A DNA stretch of 64,000 nt from Desulfovibrio sp. TomC (lineage in GTDB: Bacteria; Desulfobacterota; Desulfovibrionia; Desulfovibrionales; Desulfovibrionaceae). The notes under the pieces were generated by a model that saw only the letters and a program-made list of their open reading frames with translations, was not told the origin of the DNA and did not search any database. The stretch lies in contig NZ_JSEH01000002.1 of NCBI RefSeq assembly GCF_000801335.2, forward strand, positions 1 through 64,000, read 5' to 3'. Shown piece after piece: positions 36,801 to 44,883 of this stretch. Position 1 is the first letter of the stretch. Every line of letters starts with the position of its first letter. A program made the translations under genes and the position numbers.

Positions 36801-37281
36801 GGGCTACGCGCACCACGAATTCCGTGCCGCGTATGGCGGCGGTCATGGCCGGGGTGGACAGTTCGAAACGGAAACGCTCGGCCTCGTTTTTCAGCCACAC
36901 CTCGCCCTTGGGCACGTCGTAGAGGCTGGCCGGGGCGGCCTTGGAGGCAACCGGGACCAGACCGCCTCCGGAGAGTCGTGCCGACGGCGCGGCGGCTTTG
37001 AGGACCAGCACCGTATTTTCATTGAGCTTGATCTGGGATTCATCGACGCACAAGATGGCGGCCTTGGAGGCTGGGCCGGTGGACAGGGCGTCGCCGGGGA
37101 AAAGCGACTGTCCGGCCGGGGCGGCCCGCCAGTCGCTGGCTCCGGCCGGCCGCAGGTTGACGGACCCCTGGACGGCCACGAGCCGACCCACCGGGTCGGC
37201 GGCGGCCAGGGCTGTGGCGGCGGCCAACAGCAGACAGGCCATGACGAGCCACGGCAAACGCGCAATGCGGGCGTACTGCAT
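33820..37281 (-). CDS. FecR-domain/TPR protein with C-terminal outer-membrane barrel
   Basis: The start is ATG 37281 after a perfect AGGAGG. The 1153-residue protein has a signal peptide (ending ALAAA), a FecR-type domain (about 30-225, with GVWLKN-like and IRGTEFVVRV motifs), a series of TPR helices (about 260-600), and a beta-rich C-terminal half ending in FKLGWYF. The terminal aromatic residue is the outer-membrane barrel signature. It would sit in the outer membrane with FecR and TPR parts in the periplasm. It precedes the CHASE2 cyclase in one transcription unit and may transmit an outer signal to it. Confidence 0.85.
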   Translation of the reverse strand: MQYARIARLPWLVMACLLLAAATALAAADPVGRLVAVQGSVNLRPAGASDWRAAPAGQSLFPGDALSTGPASKAAILCVDESQIKLNENTVLVLKAAAPSARLSGGGLVPVASKAAPASLYDVPKGEVWLKNEAERFRFELSTPAMTAAIRGTEFVVRVAPDGLSTVALLRGALTLFNAQGELPLAAGELGSARPGQAPTKQVLVNPAHAVQWTLYYPAVADTSLLVGEGAGPAATAARQALTTAGKGEVGRAYAAMAQLLDKGLNDATVLTTGAYVALMAGEPEAAGRWIAAARNREPQSVAAACLAAQMALFENRLAEAAALSRDVLARAPDSALVQVTAGLVAASTFDLPRAKACYRQALTLDPGFTAAAVYLARIELGSDELEAAWATIAKALAAAPDEAIVQAGAGFVRLGFRDFKAAEDFFTRAASLDPGLGEAHLGLGYVAFSKGKKARGLEEMLVATLLSPRLSLLQSALGKALYQNRDFDKALATYDYAASLDPRDPTPHLYKGIALTDLNRPGEAIREINASIAKNDNQAIFRSRLTLDRDLAVRNADLARPFTLLGLGDWAYAKAVTAVKNDPLNPSAHLFMSSAYRATRQRVGASGTELLLFRLLSPANQNTFTQSNDYTPMFESPYLRLQTIGTAGVWSNGHGAYSASTEAYGGLPGLAGDLYGAWDDDAGMREQNSGTRSLYGFGQLKWEPTVRDAILAAFTTNDTQTGDNANASDWLYQNSPDQKQAFANRIAEAGYVHRFGPEATLITYAAVADNVWNWKDRSYNAVSLGDNTAPAQEAYLQYRRTERRFVSLQAQQQLVLGEHTLMVGGDYFGGELDYMRKSRDFYTYYGRLAEDKSTRWHYNPADRAGSVYAMDYWKLAPGLIAEMGLGYDAVASSRFGWPDPIERQLVSPRLGLNWQASEDHTLRLAFQRYLNTHTLFQSVIAPSEVAGFPGRLNADDASTISELGAGWEAQWDDATFTVARLTWDQVINPQYDPYASYDRVFDVNVARYMATLGVNRLLAPYLGLSVFGVAKRLLPHEATARRYPQDDFFEADGALALNFLHSSGLGAGIGGTLVHQYYYDNRYQNVFGERRTETLFGLLDARVSYEFPGKRGFAAVEGKNLTNTRFTYQREAVALDAFYPDRQIVFKLGWYF

Positions 37282-37575
37282 GGCATTCCTCCTGTGCGGA
37301 TGGGGTGCTGCAACATGGGGATGAGTTGCTGTAGCGTGAATCAGGGAGTAAATCCATTGTTTCGCTCGGCCGCAGCCGAGGACCGTGCAACAACTTGTTG
37401 TCTCATTGAGGCAGTTGAAGATCGTCGAAGGGAAGTGTCGGTTGGTGCGGTAGGGCCGAAACGCAGCAGCAGTCACTGGGCTGAATTTGAGCCGAGTGCG
37501 GGCCTTGATGTTGCGATGGCCAAGGTCAAGGCAACCGGCCGGGCCCAGCGGTTATCGAGCGGGCCGCCACATCGT
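37282..37575. other. Intergenic region between barrel protein and subtilisin genes
   Basis: About 294 bases contain the upstream region of the minus-strand FecR-TPR gene. No hairpin terminator or clear promoter stands out. Confidence 0.3.
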
Positions 37576-40029
37576 CTACCGACCCGAGCCTGCCTCGTCG
37601 CCTAAGGTAGAAGCCACTGCCCCTGCCTTTTCGGCAGCCTGGGCCGCCGAGACAGTACCGCCAGGGATGGGCGTGAGCGTCACCCTCTTGACGTCCAGAG
37701 TCCCGCCAGTTCCGGTGTACATGGCCACGCCGGCCTGACCGGCGCCGAGCGATGTATCAGTGGCTGCGAAGACCTGCGTTCCGTTGATGGAGAAGGTGAG
37801 GCTCGATCCCACGGCCTTGATGGTCAGGGTGTTCCAGCCGTTGGCTACGATGGCGTCGCTGGCGGTCCAGTTTTGCAGCATGGTCAGATACCAGTCGCGC
37901 AGGACGAATACAGCGTAGGAGCCGGAATTGGTGTAGCCGAAGACATAGCCGTAAAACCAGTTGCTATTCCCGGCGGTATTGAGGGGCTGGGGCGTGCCGC
38001 GCACAATGAGCGCATTGGTGCTGTTTGCCGCGTCGCTGCGCCGCAGGGTCGCCGAACAGGTGAAATCACTGTAGACTCCGGCATTGGACGACAGGCTGTA
38101 CCAGGTTGCGGTCTGGGAGCCGTCGGCCGTGACGCTGGCCATGCCGTTCGCGACGCTCCAACTGCCCTGCTGCTGGATCCAGTTGGCCAGTGTCCCGGTG
38201 AAGTTCTCGTTTATACCGTGGGAGTTGGCGAGTAGAGCGGCAGGAATATTCAGCGGCAGAAGGTTTGTTCTGGAAAGGCCGTAGCCGCTCGACAGGCTGG
38301 TGGTCTGGTTGGCGGCCACGGCGACGGTCCGGCTGGCCGGCGTGGTCCAACCGGCCACGGGCTTGAAGTCCACGGAATGGGCTCCGGCCGTCAGCCCTCC
38401 GGCGACGTTCTGGCTGGCCCGCCAGGTTCCACCGTCCACCCGCCAGGTTCCTGCCCCGCCGGTCGGCGCGGGAGAGGCAATGTTGACCTGCAAATAGCCC
38501 GTGGATGGGACCGGGGTGATCGATGCCACGGCCGCTTGGAGGTCGATGCGTGGTTTCGATAGGTTGGACTTGGGGTCCAGGACGGCGGTCCCGGTGGTCG
38601 CAAGCTTGGAAAAAACCTGATCCGGGGTAAGCCAGCTGCCGGTTCGGGCCTTGGCTGCGGCCTGGAGCACGGCTCCGGCCCCGGCGGCATAGGGGCAGGC
38701 GGCGGAGGTGCCGCCGAAGTTGGGGTTCCAGGTGTTGGACCCGATGCCAAGGGTGAAGGCCATGTTGGCCGAGGCAAGCAGACCGACCAGGGGCGATGCG
38801 TTGGAATAGGAGGGGACCTTGTCGCTTTGGGTGACGTCGGTGGCGTAGTAGCCGGTGTCGCAGGAGCTGGAGGCGGTCTTTTCGACGCAAGAGTCCGCGC
38901 TCACGCAGGGCAGGTAAGTTCCTACAGCCGCGTCGTAGACCGAGCCTACGGCGATAACTGAGGATATGCAAGCCGGGCTTGGCAGGGCATTGCAATAGCC
39001 GCTGTTGCCGGCGGAATTAAACAGTGTGATGCCAGCCGCCTTGGCCGTCGCCGCCGCGTTGGCGATGGCCGTCTTGGCGCTGTCGCACACGCCGTCGTAT
39101 TTGCCGCCGCTAAAGCTCGTGCTGATGATCTTAATGGGTGCGCTCGAATTGTCGTTCTGATGGGTCACACACCAGTCCCAGGCTGCCACGTAGGCGTCTT
39201 CGTTGCAATATTTCCCCGTGGCGTCGTAGGTGATCTTGAGCGCATAGAGCTTGGCCCCGGGGGCCACGCCACCGACGTAGTCAACATTGTTGCCGACATC
39301 CCCGGCGGTGATGCCGGCGCAGGCCGTGCCGTGGCCATTGCCGTCCATAGGGTCGGCCTTTTGTTCCCCCACGTCGTAGCCGCCGATGACCTTGGCGTTG
39401 GGAAAGGCCGCGCCGCCGAGATAGGGATTCAGGTAATTGATGCCAGTGTCGCACACGGCGATGGAAAGGCCAGTACCGTCGTACTGGGAGCGCGGGAGGG
39501 TGGCGCGAATGAGGGGCAGGCCCTGACGCATGTCGGCTTTCATGACGCCGACAGGCTCCACGGCGTCCACCTCGGGATTGGCCAGGATGACGGCCAGCTG
39601 CTCCGGCGTGACGGCCACGGACAGGTAGAAGAGGTTGTCATAGCGGTGGCGGATCACGCTTTCAGGCAGGGCGGGCATGGCCGCCAGGGCCTTGTCGCGG
39701 CTTTCCCGCACCAACTCCCTCCGGGCGCGCTTTTGGGCCTCGTCGGCAAGTGGAGCTGAGGCGGCGACGCGCTTGCCCGAGGCGAAGCTGACGAAGAACC
39801 GGCCCACCCCGTCACCTTGAGCAAAGGCCGCCAGGGCCTGCTCCTGGTCTGTAACTTTGACACTGGCCGTGACGGAACGAGCGGCGTTCGTCCAATCCGC
39901 CTCGGCGGCACGCACTGGCGTGGCCCAGGGCCAGACCGCCGCAAGCAGGGCAAGGCATGCCCAAGCAAGGTGGCTCTGACGCCGCAGGGGAGGGTCGTGC
40001 TCGTGGGAAGGTCGGTGCGATGGTGCCAT
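37576..40029 (-). CDS. Secreted subtilisin-family (S8) serine protease
   Basis: The start is ATG 40029 after GGAGG. The 817-residue preproprotein has a signal peptide (ending PVRAAE), an inhibitor-like propeptide (to about residue 170) and an S8 catalytic domain with D194 (AVCDTGIN), H233 (GNGHGTACAG), N342 (NSAGNSG) and S442 (GGTSAACP). Several Cys pairs suggest disulfides. The C-terminal 250 residues hold a small beta repeat (VDGGTWRASQNVAGG) and a concanavalin-like domain (NWIQQQGSWSVANG to VKRVTLTPI). All catalytic residues are present. It would act outside the cell on proteins; its target is unknown. Confidence 0.92.
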   Translation of the reverse strand: MAPSHRPSHEHDPPLRRQSHLAWACLALLAAVWPWATPVRAAEADWTNAARSVTASVKVTDQEQALAAFAQGDGVGRFFVSFASGKRVAASAPLADEAQKRARRELVRESRDKALAAMPALPESVIRHRYDNLFYLSVAVTPEQLAVILANPEVDAVEPVGVMKADMRQGLPLIRATLPRSQYDGTGLSIAVCDTGINYLNPYLGGAAFPNAKVIGGYDVGEQKADPMDGNGHGTACAGITAGDVGNNVDYVGGVAPGAKLYALKITYDATGKYCNEDAYVAAWDWCVTHQNDNSSAPIKIISTSFSGGKYDGVCDSAKTAIANAAATAKAAGITLFNSAGNSGYCNALPSPACISSVIAVGSVYDAAVGTYLPCVSADSCVEKTASSSCDTGYYATDVTQSDKVPSYSNASPLVGLLASANMAFTLGIGSNTWNPNFGGTSAACPYAAGAGAVLQAAAKARTGSWLTPDQVFSKLATTGTAVLDPKSNLSKPRIDLQAAVASITPVPSTGYLQVNIASPAPTGGAGTWRVDGGTWRASQNVAGGLTAGAHSVDFKPVAGWTTPASRTVAVAANQTTSLSSGYGLSRTNLLPLNIPAALLANSHGINENFTGTLANWIQQQGSWSVANGMASVTADGSQTATWYSLSSNAGVYSDFTCSATLRRSDAANSTNALIVRGTPQPLNTAGNSNWFYGYVFGYTNSGSYAVFVLRDWYLTMLQNWTASDAIVANGWNTLTIKAVGSSLTFSINGTQVFAATDTSLGAGQAGVAMYTGTGGTLDVKRVTLTPIPGGTVSAAQAAEKAGAVASTLGDEAGSGR

Positions 40030-40305
40030 CAAACGCCTCCTGGAAGGGAAGGGATGGTGCAGGGGAGTCTTTGGAATCCAAAACAGCATCCCCCGTTTCA
40101 TCGCGTCAAGTCAAGAAGCGCTCGCCTCGGGGACCAGAACCGGCTCGTATATCCTGCTTCTTTTTGATGATTTCTCGCACTGGCCGCCGCCCGGTTCGGC
40201 TGTGTCGCTACGCCCTCTACAGATCCGTGTCCTTCATGGGCGTCCTCCGGGGAGGAGCAGAATCGGTCAGCTCCCCACGGGAAACCCGGAAGGGCCAAAA
40301 ATTGA

Positions 40306-40341
40306 AACGGGCGGCCGCAGCCTGGGCTGCGACCGCCCGTT
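40306..40341 (-). terminator. Terminator of the PspA cassette
   Basis: A 17-bp GC-rich stem with one mismatch (AACGGGCGGTCGCAGCC on the minus strand) and a two-base loop is followed by TCAATTTTT in the minus direction. It lies 50 bases after the PspA-like stop. Confidence 0.8.
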
Positions 40342-40391
40342 GGCGGACAACGAGAGGCAAGGCCGGACCGCCCGGGGCGATCCGGTCCTGG

Positions 40392-41150
40392 TTATTTTTT
40401 TTTGAGGGCGGCCAGACGGTCGCCTAGGGACTGCTGCGGCTGGACTCCGGCCGCATCCTTGAGGGCCTGGGCAATGAGCGGGTCTTCCTCCTCCTTGGGC
40501 TGGGCCAGGAGCTTGGCCTTTTCCTGATGGACCTGCGCCTGCGTCTCCAACTCCTGAGCCCGGGCGGACATGGCGTCAAAGGCCGTGCCCATGGTGTCGG
40601 CCTGCTTCTTGATGCCGGAGAGCACTTTGGCCCGGTCTTCCTGCTCCTTGGCGCGCTCGGCCCGGATTTGGGCCATGTCCATGCGGCGCTTGGCTTCGGT
40701 TAAGCGGGAACGGGCCGTTTTCAGGCGTTCGGAGGCGGTTTTGACGGCGGTGTTGAGTTCGTCGTAATAGAGTTTGGCTTCCTTGGCCTCGGCTTCCTCA
40801 CGCTCCACTTCAGGGACCATCTTTTCCAGTTCCGCCACCAATTTGCCCAGGCTCGTTTCAATCAGGGTTTTCTGATCGCCCTCGGCCACGTCCATCTGGG
40901 CCTGCAACCGCTCGGCGGCGCCGACGCGCAGGGTGTAAGCCTTGTTGATGGCTTCGGCTTCCTGCTGTTCCTTGTCCCAGGCGGCCTTGGCCCCCACCAT
41001 CTGGCGGGTGAGCTTGGTGAGGATTCCGTCGAGTTCGCCGATCTCGGCTTCCGAGGCGCTTTCCGGGTCGAACTCCACAATGAGTTTGAGAAACCCGGCC
41101 TGGGCGTCCTCGGTCTTTTTTACGACGTATTGTTTGAGAAACGACAGCAT
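40392..41150 (-). CDS. PspA/IM30 family coiled-coil protein
   Basis: The 252-residue protein is almost wholly charged helix with heptad patterns (KTASERLKTARSRLTEAKRR) and a hydrophobic N-terminus (MLSFLKQYVVKK). That fits PspA/IM30 (ESCRT-III-like) proteins that coat stressed inner membranes. In enterobacteria a similar protein, YjfJ, is encoded beside a DUF2491 protein, YjfK. Here a DUF2491 gene lies two genes upstream, supporting the same module. It is the last gene before a strong terminator. Confidence 0.82.
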   Translation of the reverse strand: MLSFLKQYVVKKTEDAQAGFLKLIVEFDPESASEAEIGELDGILTKLTRQMVGAKAAWDKEQQEAEAINKAYTLRVGAAERLQAQMDVAEGDQKTLIETSLGKLVAELEKMVPEVEREEAEAKEAKLYYDELNTAVKTASERLKTARSRLTEAKRRMDMAQIRAERAKEQEDRAKVLSGIKKQADTMGTAFDAMSARAQELETQAQVHQEKAKLLAQPKEEEDPLIAQALKDAAGVQPQQSLGDRLAALKKK

Positions 41151-41165
41151 AATAAGCTCCTTGCG

Positions 41166-42215
41166 TTATCTTCTTCTGGTGTTTGGGGGCCGACGGGTCA
41201 GCAGCATGAATAGGACCGCCACCGCCACACCAGCGCCCAAAATCCACACCCATGATCCCATTCCCGACGCCTTGGGGGCGTCTTCCCTGACCACATGTTC
41301 GGCCGCCAAAGCCACCGATGGATCGACGCCGTTCAGGCTCTTGGGGTCTACCGGCGTCCCGTCTTTGCGCATCTGATCGATCTTGGCGTCCATGTCGGCG
41401 AGCTGTTTCTTCAAATCCGCATTGGAAGCAGCCAGTTTGTCGGCTTCCTGGCGAAAAGCCTGCACCCCCGGATCGCCCTGGTGGTTGTACATAAAGCTCG
41501 GGCCGCTGGCCTGACGCAGCATGAACCACAAAAACATGGCATCCCACAGGCCAAACGACGGTGCGCTCTGGTAGGCGTAGTTTGGCGCGCTCCAGCCCTG
41601 CCCGGCGTAGTAGTTGTCCCGATTGCTGCGGTAATCCCGGTAATTGTCCCAGGTGCGCGAGGGTTGCGGACCGGCGGCTCCAGGGCTGTCGTGCACCGGG
41701 TTGTCAGGCTTGGCGAACTTGCCCTTATATTCGTTGTAGGCCTTGACTGAGGCCTCTTTTTGGACGGCCGCCTGTCCGGACGTGGCGAAGGAGGACTTGG
41801 ACCGGCCGCTGTCCGTGCCTGGTGCGGCGCTGGTGCCGGAACTGTTGCTCCAGGCCCCGCCGGTCGACGGCTTGGACGAGGCGTTTGGGGCCGCAGGCGT
41901 GCTCTTCGGGGCGCTGTTGCCCCAGTCCGAAGATGGAGTGCTCCCTGATTTGGCTGGGCTGGGCGAGCTTTGGGTGGAGCTGTTGCCCCAGCCGGAGGAT
42001 GAACTGCTGCTGGGTTGGGACGGGGCAGGAGCGGTCGAGGGCGTAGACGAATTACTCCAGCCAGAACTCTTGCCGCTGGAAGACGATGACGACGACGAGG
42101 ATTTGCCGCCGCTGGAAAAGGACGATTTGCTGCTTTTGGCCTGGGCCGGCTGGCCGCCGAGGACAAGAACCAGAGCCAGGAGCAGGAAAACAATGTGCCG
42201 TACGCTGGGGGGCAT
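41166..42215 (-). CDS. Serine-rich exported protein with GWxNSS repeats and a C-terminal membrane anchor
   Basis: The 349-residue protein has a signal peptide (ending QPAQA), about 120 residues of Ser/Gly/Pro low complexity with repeated SGWSNSST and SGWGNSST units, a Tyr-rich segment and hydrophobic patch (LWDAMFLWFMLRQA). A coiled stretch (DLKKQLADMDAKIDQM) and a C-terminal transmembrane helix (VWILGAGVAVAVLFMLL) follow. It lies between the PspA and DUF2491 genes, 15 and 12 bases from each, and is probably a membrane partner of that module. No enzymatic motif is seen. Confidence 0.7.
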   Translation of the reverse strand: MPPSVRHIVFLLLALVLVLGGQPAQAKSSKSSFSSGGKSSSSSSSSSGKSSGWSNSSTPSTAPAPSQPSSSSSSGWGNSSTQSSPSPAKSGSTPSSDWGNSAPKSTPAAPNASSKPSTGGAWSNSSGTSAAPGTDSGRSKSSFATSGQAAVQKEASVKAYNEYKGKFAKPDNPVHDSPGAAGPQPSRTWDNYRDYRSNRDNYYAGQGWSAPNYAYQSAPSFGLWDAMFLWFMLRQASGPSFMYNHQGDPGVQAFRQEADKLAASNADLKKQLADMDAKIDQMRKDGTPVDPKSLNGVDPSVALAAEHVVREDAPKASGMGSWVWILGAGVAVAVLFMLLTRRPPNTRRR

Positions 42216-42227
42216 GCCGGGGCCTCC

Positions 42228-42863
42228 TTAATAAATCTTGACCCCGTAGGGCGTGAGATCCAGGCCGATCCAGGCCCGCACCAGGGCCGCTTCAGGCTCT
42301 GTATCGGCGCTGACCAGCATGTTCTCGTTTTCGTCCCCCACCTCGCGGGTATAGAGGTGCATCTGGTGGGCAAGGCAGCGCGGCGGGGCTTTAGGGTCTG
42401 TAAAGAGCAATTCTTCCGCTTCCACCGGGGGCGCATAGTCGCCGTCCCCCCATTGGCGCAGATAGGTCTGGCCGTTGGGGGCGTTGAGATCCTTGCCGCC
42501 GATAAGCCCGCCGGCATCGAGCCACAGACTCCAATCTGCGGCAGTAGCCGGGCGGATTTCCTGGAGCAGGCGAAAGAAGCTGACGTCGAGCAGGGCACCG
42601 GCCCCGTCCTGGTTGAACTGGAAGAGATAGGCGTCCTCGCCTTGTTTGGCGTAGGCCCGGACCAACGTCAGGCCGAATAGCGAGGTGGACGACAGTGCTT
42701 CCACCAACAGTTCGCCCTGGGGCGGGGCGATGGTTAGACCCAGGCCCTCAAAGCGCAGGGCCTCGGCCACATCCACGGCCAGGATGGCCCCGATGCGCAG
42801 ATCAAAGGGGAAATGCGGATAGGCCGGATGGTTGTCCGCCTCTGACCGTTTGCTGAAAAACAT
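42228..42863 (-). CDS. DUF2491 (YjfK-like) protein
   Basis: The 211-residue soluble protein matches DUF2491 in order and ending (PFDLRIGAILAVD early; LRQWGDGDYAPPVEAEE; WIGLDLTPYGVKIY at the end). E. coli YjfK lies with the PspA homologue YjfJ. The biochemical role is unknown. Here it sits between a four-helix membrane protein and the Ser-rich exported protein, so the cassette may deal with envelope stress. Confidence 0.82.
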   Translation of the reverse strand: MFFSKRSEADNHPAYPHFPFDLRIGAILAVDVAEALRFEGLGLTIAPPQGELLVEALSSTSLFGLTLVRAYAKQGEDAYLFQFNQDGAGALLDVSFFRLLQEIRPATAADWSLWLDAGGLIGGKDLNAPNGQTYLRQWGDGDYAPPVEAEELLFTDPKAPPRCLAHQMHLYTREVGDENENMLVSADTEPEAALVRAWIGLDLTPYGVKIY

Positions 42864-42928
42864 GTCCTACCCTCGGGAGATGGTTGGCGTTGGTGACGGC
42901 TACGCGGCGCCGGGCGGTCGGCGGGAGC

Positions 42929-43336
42929 TTAGGCTGGCGCCCCCTGGGACCGCAGGGAACTGAGAAACAGCCCCAGTCCGCCGAGCAGCAGCGTCAGGAT
43001 AACGAGCAGGTCGAAAAGTGACATGCCGGCCAGGGAAAAGCGGATAGAGGCAATGACGCCCACGCCGACGGCCAGCAGGCTGCCCAAAAACAGCAGCCAG
43101 CCCAGGATATTGCGGGCATTGTAGAAAATCATGACGATGCCGAGGCCAAGCGGCAGGAGCGTCATGCCGGTGGTCAGGCGGACCGGGCCGAATGCGTAAA
43201 GCGAGTAGCCCATGGTGAAGAAGTTATAGACCCGGATGGAGCTTAAAAAGAGGTAGCCGCCGGCGACCATCATGGCCAGCCCCAGGAAAAACCGCCCCAG
43301 CCCCCCAGGCGTGCCGCCTGCGCCGTTTACTGCCAT
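42929..43336 (-). CDS. Four-helix membrane protein of the PspA/DUF2491 cassette
   Basis: The 135-residue protein has four hydrophobic helices (about 16-33, 52-70, 78-96, 103-125) and few charged residues. I do not recognise a named family; it is not clearly YjfL (DUF350). It is the first gene of the cassette, 65 bases before the DUF2491 gene, and likely anchors it to the inner membrane. Confidence 0.7.
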   Translation of the reverse strand: MAVNGAGGTPGGLGRFFLGLAMMVAGGYLFLSSIRVYNFFTMGYSLYAFGPVRLTTGMTLLPLGLGIVMIFYNARNILGWLLFLGSLLAVGVGVIASIRFSLAGMSLFDLLVILTLLLGGLGLFLSSLRSQGAPA

Positions 43337-43591
43337 ACCGTCCGTTTATCGAATCGATTGGTCGAGGGCAAGACCACGGGTGGCTGCAGCACGATTCTTA
43401 ATCAAGTTTCATACAGGGATTGCCGGGCTGTGGCCCGGGCGACACGGCCCGCTTCCGTGATCCGGGTCGCCCGTGACACCGTCGGCCCGGTATCGAGCGA
43501 GAACGGGGTCTGGTCGCTGACGCAATGTCTTTTGGGTGGGGCTGCTTCGGCCACCTAGGATGGTGCCGACCAGACCGCTCCTTGGAAATCC

Positions 43592-44107
43592 GATTCTTAT
43601 ATCTACGATACCTTGGGCAATCTGATCGCCACTCGCGGCAAAAGGACCTTCGATGCTGTCTACGGCCACGAAAACCGGTCCACAACGCTGATCTTGGGAG
43701 GCAAGACCAGGACCTATGCCTATGACGACCTGGGCAACCGGGGCCGGATCCAGACCGGGACGGCCACGCGCAATTTCCACCATGCCCATTTGGGCCGGGT
43801 TATCTTCGAAACCGACGGTTCAGGCCAAGTCACGATCAATTCTATCAACACTGGAAATTTTCTGGTGGCCTCGGGCACGACTGCGGCTGGCTTTCGGTTT
43901 CATCACCAGGACAAGACCGGCAATACCATGGCTCTGTCCGAGGCCACAGGTGCGGTGGTCGGCCGGTATGGAGAGTGTGGTCAGTTTGTCCTTTATTTGA
44001 TTCCCCAGGGGACATGTCGTCGTGGTCAGGGGAGTGCTTTAAATCATTCGGTTTTGTCGGAAATGCTGTGCCTGGCACATCGACGCCAGGGACTCGAACC
44101 GGCGTGA
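43592..44107 (+). pseudogene. Rhs/YD-repeat protein fragment
   Basis: The plus strand encodes repeated YD-type motifs: SYIYDTLGNLIATRG, YAYDDLGNRGRIQ and FHHQDKTGNTMALSEATGAVVGRYGE, typical of Rhs shell and core sequence. There is no start, no long shell and no toxin tip, so it is debris. Its 3' end carries a 19-bp sequence shared with 21168-21186. The preceding 43337-43591 shows no intact gene. Confidence 0.75.
44089..44107 (+). repeat. Second copy of a dispersed 19-bp sequence
   Basis: GGGACTCGAACCGGCGTGA is identical to 21168-21186, and similarity extends about 45 bases downstream. It ends the Rhs remnant here. Confidence 0.5.
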
Positions 44108-44883
44108 GGAACTGTTCCTTTGGGTTTGTGGAGGGTACCAATCGAGCTGTATTTCAATAATGTCAGGTTTCATGCTTTAGTCGACTGGCGAGGGTAACTA
44201 GTAAAATTCAATAATTATAATTAATTATCGCTGATGTGTTAATCGGACAGAAATGCAAATAAGAATTGCGAAGACAATTTTTTTTGTGATAGAAGCCTTA
44301 AGAAGTCATAGGAAAGAACATGTTGCGATTATAACCAATTGTTATGACGTCCCAAAAATAAGATGGCACGGAAAATGTGGTTGCAACATGCACAGTATGT
44401 CATGGAGAAATATTTTTCGATAGTCAATTATGCACATGGAAAATATTGTAGGTTAGTATGAGCTTGGCATGTTCAAAAGTATATTGTTTGTTAGAGGGCG
44501 ATGGTGGAATGTATAATATTTTGTATTAAGCTATACTATTTTTGTCCGTTTATTGCGTTCTAATTCTATGAATGGTGTTGTTTGTTGTAGTAGATTGGAT
44601 GTATTAAATAGAAGTCAAGGTACATTTTTGAGCTTCCCATCATCCTGCAACGGGATGAGTTGTTCTGCCGAAGCTGTTTCATAGAGCTCTCGTGAGATAC
44701 TGTTCTAGGTCGAGAGCAATGATGAATTCAAATTTTCGCTTCACTCGCTGCAGGCGACCCATGCAGTGGCTCTGATGTGTCGGAGCAAGGTGCAGCGAAT
44801 TACGTGCCTCGAGCACTGCTGTTGAGCTTAGGCGCGCTATTATCATCCACCAGGGTCGCTTTGATCTGACGGAGGGCGTTGCG
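44108..44883. other. AT-rich gap with a weak minus-strand coding trace
   Basis: The first 500 bases are strikingly AT-rich and show no gene. Between about 44640 and 44840 the minus strand reads LEARNSLHLAPTHQSHCMGRLQRVKRKFEF and, after a frame change, YETASAEQLIPLQDDGKLKNV, which looks like a broken coding sequence of a family I cannot name. The last part should hold the promoter of the following oxidase gene; GGAGGG lies nine bases before its ATG. Confidence 0.35.

Noticed and set aside
31072-43000. Many long plus-strand open frames opposite the GC-rich minus-strand genes
   Set aside because: They are artefacts of high GC codon bias opposite real genes with recognisable domains, and their products show no family features.
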